47,390 bases of DNA from an uncultured Fibrobacter sp. GTDB taxonomy: Bacteria > Fibrobacterota > Fibrobacteria > Fibrobacterales > Fibrobacteraceae. The position numbers and the translations under genes were made by a program. Each line of letters opens with the position of its first letter. Position 1 is the first letter of the stretch. The stretch covers positions 1-47,390 of the forward strand of contig CAMKMX010000024.1 of the NCBI GenBank assembly GCA_946414025.1, written 5' to 3'. Positions 41,385-47,390 of this stretch are shown here, piece after piece. The notes beneath the pieces are model-generated. The model saw only the letters and a list, made by a program, of their open reading frames with translations, made no database searches and was not told the DNA's origin.

Positions 41385-42197
41385 ATGCAGCAGTACCTAG
41401 ACTTGTTGAAAGATATCATGGACAATGGCGTGGACCGTTCCGACCGCACGGGTACGGGGACCCGTTCCGTTTTTGGCCGCCAGAACCGTTACGACCTTTC
41501 CAGGGGATTCCCCTGCCTTACCACCAAGAAACTCCACTTGCGCAGCATCATTCACGAACTGCTGTGGTTCTTGAAGGGAGATACCAACATCAAGTACCTT
41601 CATGACAACAAGGTGACCATTTGGGACGAATGGGCTGACGAGAACGGCGACCTTGGGCCTGTTTACGGCCACCAGTGGCGCAGCTGGCCTACTCCCGACG
41701 GAGGTCACATCGACCAAATCCAGAACCTGATTGACAGCCTCAAGAACAATCCCGATTCTAGGCGGCATTTGGTGTGCGCCTGGAACGTGGCCGAAGTGAA
41801 CAAGATGGCCCTGCCGCCTTGCCATTGCCTTTTCCAGTTCTATGTGGGCGGTGTAGGGGAGTCCGGCAAGCGCAAGCTCAGCTGCCAGCTTTATCAGAGG
41901 AGCGCCGACATGTTCTTGGGCGTGCCCTTCAACATTGCGTCCTATTCCCTGTTGACCATGATGCTTGCCCAGGTCTGCGGTTACGAGGCAGCCGAGTTCG
42001 TGCACACCTTCGGTGACCTTCATCTGTACAGCAACCATTTTGACCAAGCCAAGGAACAGCTTTCCCGCACGCCCCGCAAGCTCCCCACCATGAAGATGAA
42101 CCCCGATGTAAAGGATCTTTTTGAATTCAAGTTCGAGGACTTTGAACTCACGGATTACGACCCGTGGCCAACCATTAAAGCACCGATAGCGGTGTAG
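41385..42197 (+). CDS. thyA: thymidylate synthase ThyA
   Basis: The 270-residue enzyme methylates dUMP to dTMP using methylene-tetrahydrofolate. [12 protein letters not shown] binds phosphate, [11 protein letters not shown] carries the catalytic Cys146, and [19 protein letters not shown] and HLYSNHF complete the signature. Length fits the short E. coli-type form. AAAGGA precedes the ATG. It is followed by folA after a repeat-filled gap, a common thyA-folA pairing since ThyA produces dihydrofolate. Confidence 0.97.
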   Translation: MQQYLDLLKDIMDNGVDRSDRTGTGTRSVFGRQNRYDLSRGFPCLTTKKLHLRSIIHELLWFLKGDTNIKYLHDNKVTIWDEWADENGDLGPVYGHQWRSWPTPDGGHIDQIQNLIDSLKNNPDSRRHLVCAWNVAEVNKMALPPCHCLFQFYVGGVGESGKRKLSCQLYQRSADMFLGVPFNIASYSLLTMMLAQVCGYEAAEFVHTFGDLHLYSNHFDQAKEQLSRTPRKLPTMKMNPDVKDLFEFKFEDFELTDYDPWPTIKAPIAV

Positions 42198-42226
42198 GAG
42201 GTTCTAGGCTCGCTCGTTATACTCGC

Positions 42227-42375
42227 TTTGAGGTTTGAGGACGCAACCTTTGGTTGCTTTGAGCAAAAAAAGACGGCTGTGCCGCAGATTAATTTGCTTG
42301 AAGGTTCAGAAAGCTGTGCTCATACCTCAAAGGGGCTTTAGCCCCGACCTCACACCTCAAACCCTAAGTTTTACT
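42227..42375. repeat. TTTGAGG/ACCTCAA repeats with small hairpins before folA
   Basis: Heptads TTTGAGG, TTTGAGG (42227-42240) precede GCAACC TTT GGTTGC (42243-42257). Later CTCAAAG leads into GGGGC TTTA GCCCC and then ACCTCAC, ACCTCAA, ACCCTAA. These are again inverted arms around GC hairpins. No gene is seen between thyA and folA. Confidence 0.75.
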
Positions 42376-42864
42376 ATGCTCATCTCCGCAATAGTTGCTG
42401 TTTCTGAAAATAACGTCATCGGTCGTGACGGTCACCTGCCGTGGCACCTGTCCGCCGACCTCAAGCGTTTCAAGGCCATCACTACGGGCCATTCCATTAT
42501 CCTTGGCCGCAAGAACTACGACGACATCGGGCGACCCTTGCCGAATCGAACCAACTACGTGCTGACCCGAAATGCTTCTTTCGAGGCTCCAGGCTGCATA
42601 GTGTGTCCTTCGCTGGAAAACGCTCTGGAACAGGCGGAGGCTACAGGCGAGACGGAATGCTTTATCATCGGCGGTGCTGCTGTCTATCGCGAAGCCATGC
42701 CCAGGGTGAAAAAGCTTTACCTGACCAAGGTGCTTTCCCAGGTTCAAGGGGACGTGTTTTTCCCGGAATGGGGTGAAGGCTGGCGTATGGTCAGCGAAGA
42801 GGCGTTCCCTGCCGACGAAAAAAATGATTTTCCGACGGCATTCCAGGTGTGGGAGCGGGACTGA
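42376..42864 (+). CDS. folA: dihydrofolate reductase
   Basis: The 162-residue enzyme reduces dihydrofolate to tetrahydrofolate with NADPH. AVSENNVIGRDGHLPWHLSADLKRFK is the conserved N-terminal segment (substrate Asp and Trp present), followed by GRKNYDDIGRPLPNR and IIGGAAVY. Usual length is about 160. The ATG at 42376 is chosen because it directly precedes the first beta-strand; upstream codons lie in repeats. No Shine-Dalgarno is visible. Confidence 0.96.
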   Translation: MLISAIVAVSENNVIGRDGHLPWHLSADLKRFKAITTGHSIILGRKNYDDIGRPLPNRTNYVLTRNASFEAPGCIVCPSLENALEQAEATGETECFIIGGAAVYREAMPRVKKLYLTKVLSQVQGDVFFPEWGEGWRMVSEEAFPADEKNDFPTAFQVWERD

Positions 42865-42883
42865 TTTTTAAGGGAGGTGCCCT

Positions 42884-44152
42884 ATGATTGAATTCAACGA
42901 ATTCTACAAGCTGGCCGCGGCATTGGGCATCGGCTTTATCATCGGCATGCAGCGGGAGAAATCCTACTCCGAAAGCGCAAGCCGCCACCCCGCAGGCGTC
43001 CGTACCTTCTCTATCATAAGTCTCTGTGGCGCTCTGGCGTCGTTCCTTTCGGAACTCATGAGTTCCGTGGCCCCCTTCATCACTGGCTTTGTGGTGGTGG
43101 GCCTCCTTCTGGTGGCAAGCCATGTGGCCCACGGTTTCGTAAACAAGGAAGAAGACGGCCTGACCACCAGTTTTGCCCTCATCGTGGTGTACTTCTTGGG
43201 AGCGCTGTGCTGGTACAACCGGCTGCTGGAATCCTGCATTTTGATGATTGTCATCGTGTGGCTCTTGACGTTGAAACGGCAGCTCCACGAGTTTGCCAGC
43301 CGGATTTCTACTGAAGATATTATTGCCACGGTGAAGTTTGCCGTCATTTCCCTGATGGTCTTGCCTTTCTTGCCGAACCAGGCCTACGGACCTGCCGGGC
43401 TTGAGGTTCTGAATCCCCACACCATCTGGCTCTTTGTGGTCTTTATCTGCGGTATCGGCTTTGTGGGCTATATTCTGATTAAGTTGGTGGGGCCCGGCAA
43501 GGGCATCTGGCTTACGGGACTTTTAGGGGGGCTGGCCAGCAGTACCGCCCTGACGCTGAACCTTGCAGGCCGCAGCCGCGAGAATGAAGATTACTCCGGA
43601 AACTTTGCGCTGGGAATCGTGCTCAGCTGGGCGGTGATGTATGTGCGCCTTTACCTGATCTGCATTGTGCTGGTGCCAGAGCTTGCAAAACCCTTGGCAC
43701 TTCCGCTCCTGTTGCCTGCGGTGCCCGCGTTGCTTTACGCTTTTTACCTGAAAGTCAAGGACGGCATGGACCACAAGGCGAAGAACTCGACCTTCAACAA
43801 TCCTTTCAATCTGCTCCCGGCCATCAAGTTCGGTATCGTATTTACGGCGGTCATGTTTGTGGCCAATGCGGCCCGGGTCTATCTGGGTTCGGGAGCCCTT
43901 TTGGCCTGCAGTTTTCTGGGCGGTGCCGCCGAGATGGATGCGGTGGCATTCTCCCTGTTGGACATGAGCATGAAGTCGAGTTTACCAGTGCAAGAACTGG
44001 TGCTTGCCATGCTGCTTGCAAGCCTTGCCAACACCCTTACCAAGGGCGGGCTTGTGTGCGTGCTGGGTGCAAAGTCCATGCGGAAGCCTATTTTGCCTGC
44101 GGTGGTGCTGATTTGCCTCTGCACGGCGGGACTCATCGGTTTTTACCTGTAA
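42884..44152 (+). CDS. MgtC/SapB-DUF4010 family membrane protein
   Basis: The 422-residue protein begins with the MgtC-like module (about 5-140: LAAALGIGFIIGMQREK, AGVRTFSIISLCGALASF). A DUF4010 module with several helices follows (about 170-420: GLLGGLASSTALTLNLAGRSRE). About 11-12 membrane segments are visible. The role is unknown; MgtC-like proteins are linked to magnesium and membrane potential. AGGGAGG before the ATG is a strong ribosome site. It lies 19 bp after folA and is probably co-transcribed. Confidence 0.88.
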   Translation: MIEFNEFYKLAAALGIGFIIGMQREKSYSESASRHPAGVRTFSIISLCGALASFLSELMSSVAPFITGFVVVGLLLVASHVAHGFVNKEEDGLTTSFALIVVYFLGALCWYNRLLESCILMIVIVWLLTLKRQLHEFASRISTEDIIATVKFAVISLMVLPFLPNQAYGPAGLEVLNPHTIWLFVVFICGIGFVGYILIKLVGPGKGIWLTGLLGGLASSTALTLNLAGRSRENEDYSGNFALGIVLSWAVMYVRLYLICIVLVPELAKPLALPLLLPAVPALLYAFYLKVKDGMDHKAKNSTFNNPFNLLPAIKFGIVFTAVMFVANAARVYLGSGALLACSFLGGAAEMDAVAFSLLDMSMKSSLPVQELVLAMLLASLANTLTKGGLVCVLGAKSMRKPILPAVVLICLCTAGLIGFYL

Positions 44153-44222
44153 ATTTTGAAAGGGCCCTTGCCTGGAAATTCTAAAGACTTTATTTTTAGG
44201 AACGGAAACTAAAGAGGTTATT

Positions 44223-45143
44223 ATGCGAGTATTCGTCACTGGCGGAACAGGATTTATCGGTCACTACGTAGTTCGTGCCCTTCTGGAGAAAGGTCACGAG
44301 GTGGTTATCGCTACAAGGCATCCTAACAAGGTGCCAAGCCTGCGTTCCCAGCCCAGTGTGAGTTTCGTAGAAGCCTCCCTGACCGACTTTGACAAGCTTG
44401 CCAAGGGGCTGGAAGGGTGTGACGCCTGTATCCATATCGCTCTTGGTTGGGGCGAGACTCCCAGCACCATGCTGATGAACGACACCCGCGCTACCGTTTT
44501 CTTGCTGGAAAATGCGGCCAAGGCGGGCTGCAAGAAGTTTATCTATACCTCCAGTACGGCGGCCATGGGCGTGATGCGGCCCTCTATGCGGGAGGTGACC
44601 AGCAATCTGCCTCTGGACCTGTACGGCGCCACCAAGGCGGCGGGGGAGGCCTACGTGCTAGGCTTCCGCAGGGGTTACGGAGAACAGTTCCCCGAAGTTT
44701 CCATGAAGCGCAACATCATTCGTCCGGGCTACACCTTCGGTAATCCCGCGTTCCCCGACGGATGTTCCCAGCCGGACCGCCGTTTCTTTGAAATGGCCCG
44801 TGCCGTCAAGGAAAACAGGGACATTCATATCGTGAAAAACGACGGTACCCAGTTTATCCACGCAAGCCAGCAGGCCATGCTCTACATGAACCTGCTGGAA
44901 TCCGACAAGAACGAGGAAATCTACCTGGGGCTTGGAGACGTGTGGATTAGCTGGAAAGAAATCGCGGAACTGATGATTGCCCAGAAGCCTGGCTGCAAGT
45001 CCAAGATTTTAGAAAAGGACCTGGGCTGGGACGACGATCCCATGCGTTTCGAGGTACAAAAAATCAAAGACCATTTTGGTCTGGTCTTTGATGCTCACGA
45101 ATTCCTGGAAGGCCACGTGAAGTGGACCTATAGCCAAGTCTAG
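44223..45143 (+). CDS. NAD-dependent epimerase/dehydratase (extended SDR)
   Basis: The 306-residue protein has the Rossmann motif TGGTGFIG at 7-14, a central Ser/Thr region (IYTSSTAAMG) and the catalytic YGATK (Tyr-x3-Lys). Active-site and fold fit the extended SDR family, which modifies nucleotide sugars or similar substrates. The substrate cannot be told; the usual sugar-specific residues are not evident to me. AAAGAGG lies before the ATG. Its stop is one base from the convergent stop of the COG0523 gene. Confidence 0.88.
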   Translation: MRVFVTGGTGFIGHYVVRALLEKGHEVVIATRHPNKVPSLRSQPSVSFVEASLTDFDKLAKGLEGCDACIHIALGWGETPSTMLMNDTRATVFLLENAAKAGCKKFIYTSSTAAMGVMRPSMREVTSNLPLDLYGATKAAGEAYVLGFRRGYGEQFPEVSMKRNIIRPGYTFGNPAFPDGCSQPDRRFFEMARAVKENRDIHIVKNDGTQFIHASQQAMLYMNLLESDKNEEIYLGLGDVWISWKEIAELMIAQKPGCKSKILEKDLGWDDDPMRFEVQKIKDHFGLVFDAHEFLEGHVKWTYSQV

Positions 45144-45144
45144 G

Positions 45145-46443
45145 CTATTCTTTTTCCAGGCAGTTGTCCATAGCGGCGATAATCTTTTTCTTGTCCATGT
45201 GCTGGCCGATAAAGACCAGGCGGTTGGTGCGGTCGCCGTATTTTTCGTCCCAGATGTTCTTGAGCTGCGGGTTTTCGCGCAGTAGCTGGTCTTGCACGGC
45301 CTTGCTTTCGGCGGCGAACCAGCGTCCGAAATTCTGGGCGGAAGCCTGCTTGCCCGCCTGTTCGAACAGGTAGCTCTCTGTCGGTTCGTCGCTGAACCAC
45401 ATGAGACCCTTGGTACGGATGATGCAGCTGGGATAGTCGTCCAGGAATTCTTCGAACTTTTTGCGGTTCACGGGTGGGCGGCGCTCATAGACGAAGGTGC
45501 TGATGCCGTATTCGTCGCCATGGGGATGGTCCTTGTCGTGGTGGTGACCGCAGTGGCAGACCCCGTGTTCGTGGTCGCAGTGGCTGTGGTCTTCTTCATC
45601 GTGATCATCATGGTCGTGATGGTGGTGATGCTCATGCTCGTCATGATCGTGGTCATCATGGTCATGATGGTGTTCATGCTCGTCATGGTCGTCGTCATCC
45701 ATGTCGTTGTCCGTCTTGTTGAGCTCGATGGCCCAACGGCTGGACTCCGCCACCTTCTCGAAATCGAACAGCTTGGTGTCCAGGACTTCTTTCATGTCCA
45801 CCTTGCCGAAGTTGGTCTCGATCATCTTGGCGGTAGGCTGCAGGGCCTTCACCACGGCCTTCACGTGTTCCAGGTCGCCCTTGGAAAGCATGTCCACCTT
45901 GTTCAGGATAACCGTGTTGCAGAACTCGATCTGTTGGATCAAGAGGTTTGCGATGTCTTCTTCTTCCAGGTCCTTGTCCAGGAGCTTTTCGCCACCGCCG
46001 AACTCGTCGGCCAGGCGGAGCGCGTCCACCACGGCAGCGATGTTGTCCAGGTGGCAGGCCAGACGCTGGCCGTTCTTGCCCTGCAGCTGGCTTCCGGCCA
46101 TGCAGATGGTCTGGGCGATAGGTACCGGCTCGCAGATGCCGCTGGCTTCAATCAGTATGTAGTCGAACTTGCCCATCTCCAGGATTTCGGCAATCTGTTC
46201 CAGCAAATCCGCCTTCAGGGAGCAGCAGATGCACCCGTTGCTGAGGGGAACTACCTTTCCGGAATCTTCCTTGGTGATGTTTCCGCCTTTCTCGATGAGG
46301 GTCTGGTCAATGTTCACCTCGCCGATATCGTTTACGATAACGGCCACATGGTAGCCCTGCTGGTTGTTGAGGATGTAGTTGAGAAGGGTGGTTTTTCCGG
46401 CTCCGAGGTAACCGGTGAGCAGCGTAATAGGTACTGATTTCAT
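45145..46443 (-). CDS. COG0523 metal-chaperone GTPase with His-rich insert
   Basis: The 432-residue protein is a CobW/ZigA-type GTPase. GYLGAGKTT (11-19) is the P-loop, GCICCS (70-75) the CxCC metal motif, and NKVD the guanine motif. A long His/Asp/Glu-rich segment (about 245-305) is followed by the CobW C-terminal domain. Such proteins deliver zinc or other metals to enzymes, mostly under metal shortage. The His-rich part is likely a metal store or sensor. ATG at 46441-46443 is preceded by AAAGGA. The Rrf2 gene lies 57 bp upstream; a CCACTG...CAGTGG inverted repeat (46469-46493) in the gap might be regulatory. Confidence 0.92.
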   Translation of the reverse strand: MKSVPITLLTGYLGAGKTTLLNYILNNQQGYHVAVIVNDIGEVNIDQTLIEKGGNITKEDSGKVVPLSNGCICCSLKADLLEQIAEILEMGKFDYILIEASGICEPVPIAQTICMAGSQLQGKNGQRLACHLDNIAAVVDALRLADEFGGGEKLLDKDLEEEDIANLLIQQIEFCNTVILNKVDMLSKGDLEHVKAVVKALQPTAKMIETNFGKVDMKEVLDTKLFDFEKVAESSRWAIELNKTDNDMDDDDHDEHEHHHDHDDHDHDEHEHHHHHDHDDHDEEDHSHCDHEHGVCHCGHHHDKDHPHGDEYGISTFVYERRPPVNRKKFEEFLDDYPSCIIRTKGLMWFSDEPTESYLFEQAGKQASAQNFGRWFAAESKAVQDQLLRENPQLKNIWDEKYGDRTNRLVFIGQHMDKKKIIAAMDNCLEKE

Positions 46444-46500
46444 TTTGAGTCCTTTGAATTGCAAGCGCCCACTGCTCGTAGTGAAAACAGTGGAGCCTGC

Positions 46501-46959
46501 TTAAAGTTCACAGTTCCAGTCTTTTCCGATACCCGAAGTGCCGCGGACTTTTTGGGCCTTTTTTGCCAGCTGGTCCAGCTTGACGCTTCCCAAGTAATCG
46601 CGGATGATGCGGTCCAGTTCTGTCCACACGGGGAGCGTGACGCAGATGGCGGCACGCTTGCAGGCGTTCTTCTTGTCGTCTAGGCAGGCCACGGGCGCAA
46701 CCGATGTTTCCGTCTGGGAGAGTATATCCCAGACGCTGCATTCCTTGGGGTTGCACTTGAGCCTGTATCCGCCAGTTTTTCCGCGGGCACCTTCCAGGAA
46801 TTTCCCGCGGACAAGTGTCCCGAGAATCCCTTCCAGGTACTTTTCGGAAATTTGCTGGTGGGTGGACAGGTCCTGGAGTTTCACGAATTCCCCCTCCTTG
46901 CGGGAGGCAAGGTCTATCATGACTCTCAAGGCGTACCGCCCCTTGGTGGAAATGCGCAT
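46501..46959 (-). CDS. Rrf2-family regulator with three Cys (IscR-like)
   Basis: The 152-residue protein has an N-terminal winged helix (MRISTKGRYALRVMIDLA, then LQDLSTHQQISEKYLEGIL). Cys92, Cys100 and Cys106 in the dimerisation region are spaced like the Fe-S ligands of IscR-type proteins (one extra-long gap). It probably senses Fe-S status, iron, or nitric oxide. It lies upstream of the COG0523 gene on the same strand. The purC gene ends 18 bp before its start, so all three may be co-transcribed. Confidence 0.9.
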   Translation of the reverse strand: MRISTKGRYALRVMIDLASRKEGEFVKLQDLSTHQQISEKYLEGILGTLVRGKFLEGARGKTGGYRLKCNPKECSVWDILSQTETSVAPVACLDDKKNACKRAAICVTLPVWTELDRIIRDYLGSVKLDQLAKKAQKVRGTSGIGKDWNCEL

Positions 46960-46977
46960 GGCTTGCGGCTCGGTTTG

Positions 46978-47390
46978 TTACAATTCCGGTTGCTTGCCGG
47001 TCAAGCGCACGAAGATTTCTTCGTACTTGGCAAGCGTGTTCTTCACCACGTCGGCAGGGATTTCCGGACCCGGGTAGGTCTTGCCCCAGTCGAGAGTTTC
47101 GAGCCAGTCGCGAACGTACTGCTTGTCGAAGCTTTCCTGGTTCTTGCCCACCTGGTACTTGTCGGCCGGCCAGTAACGGCTGGAGTCCGGCGTGAGCACT
47201 TCGTCGATCAGGATGGTTTCGCCATCGATTTCACCGAATTCGAACTTGGTGTCGGCGAGGATGATGCCCTTGGAGGCGGCGTAGTCGCGAGCCTTCGTGT
47301 AGATGTCCAGTGACATGTCACGGAGTGTGGTTGCCACCTTTTCGCCAACGATATCGAAAGTCTGTTCGAAGCTGATGTTTTCGTCGTGGC
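46978..47390 (-). CDS. purC: SAICAR synthase, C-terminal part
   Basis: 137 residues of the C-terminal half are in the window; the gene runs off the end. HDENISFEQ opens the visible part, followed by the conserved GIILADTKFEFG and DEVLTPDSSRYWP. This is phosphoribosylaminoimidazole-succinocarboxamide synthase of purine synthesis, adding aspartate to CAIR. A GTG inside the frame (47335-47337) is not the start; the true start is beyond the window. The stop is TAA at 46978-46980. Confidence 0.95.
   Translation of the reverse strand, partial: HDENISFEQTFDIVGEKVATTLRDMSLDIYTKARDYAASKGIILADTKFEFGEIDGETILIDEVLTPDSSRYWPADKYQVGKNQESFDKQYVRDWLETLDWGKTYPGPEIPADVVKNTLAKYEEIFVRLTGKQPEL

Noticed and set aside
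45292..46437. Val/Leu-rich frame on the plus strand opposite the COG0523 gene
   Set aside because: It is the reverse of the His/Asp-rich codons; the hydrophobic stretch is an artefact of CAT/GAT read as ATG/GTG.

Overview
The window looks like a piece of chromosome from a Fibrobacter-type bacterium (phylum Fibrobacterota). The evidence is indirect but consistent: a large secreted GH51 endoglucanase built like F. succinogenes Cel51A/EGF, an intracellular GH94 cellobiose-type phosphorylase, several lipoproteins with Ser/Asn-rich linkers behind a lipobox, a weak Shine-Dalgarno signal at many genes, and a recurrent T-rich/TATATT promoter-like motif. I see no phage, plasmid, IS transposase, rRNA operon or CRISPR array. 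Most of the content is housekeeping.

Layout. 1-5.6 kb: end of pgi, then yicC, a fused metX-metW, a Sir2 deacylase and an M20 dipeptidase, all on the minus strand. 5.6-10.2 kb: dihydroorotate dehydrogenase, a PDZ-thioredoxin secreted protein, a lipoprotein, an M15-like peptidase and an anchored FGE-domain protein. 10.4-16.5 kb (minus): a tight run of lipoprotein, tilS, ftsH, folP and cdaA (diadenylate cyclase) with overlapping or 1-bp-spaced ends. 16.6-19.5 kb: a very small basic gene whose intrinsic terminator lies inside its reading frame (ArfA-like), an XRE regulator, a Nif3 protein, a lipoprotein and a PadR regulator. 19.7-24.8 kb: GH94 phosphorylase, then a radical SAM protein and its DUF4130-type partner. 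24.8-31 kb: a fused SpmA-SpmB protein, a DsbA-like lipoprotein and Cel51A. 31.1-35.3 kb (minus): a hairpin-rich putative RNA region, tRNA-Asp, tRNA-Val, a small membrane protein, the c-di-AMP phosphodiesterase PgpH, PhoH and a lipoprotein. 35.4-45.1 kb (plus): Xaa-Pro aminopeptidase, an LplT-acyltransferase-AMP ligase fusion, a membrane protein, thyA, folA, an MgtC/DUF4010 protein and an epimerase. 45.1-47.4 kb (minus): a His-rich COG0523 metal GTPase, an Rrf2 regulator and purC (cut by the window end).

How genes fit together. Cel51A and the GH94 enzyme represent outside and inside steps of cellulose use. CdaA and PgpH are synthesis and breakdown enzymes for c-di-AMP, placed in different operons. 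FolP, FolA and ThyA belong to folate/thymidylate metabolism. The COG0523 GTPase and Rrf2 protein suggest metal or Fe-S homeostasis.

Two things stand out. First, the ArfA-like gene at 16593-16820: a strong terminator hairpin plus T-run occurs in frame before the stop codon, the arrangement known for nonstop-mRNA-controlled ribosome rescue factors. Second, most long spacers are built from degenerate tandem heptamers (period 7 bp), often as two inverted arms around a small GC-rich hairpin. Related repeat material also sits in frame inside tilS, adding a long insert and a 7-bp microsatellite to what is normally an essential gene.
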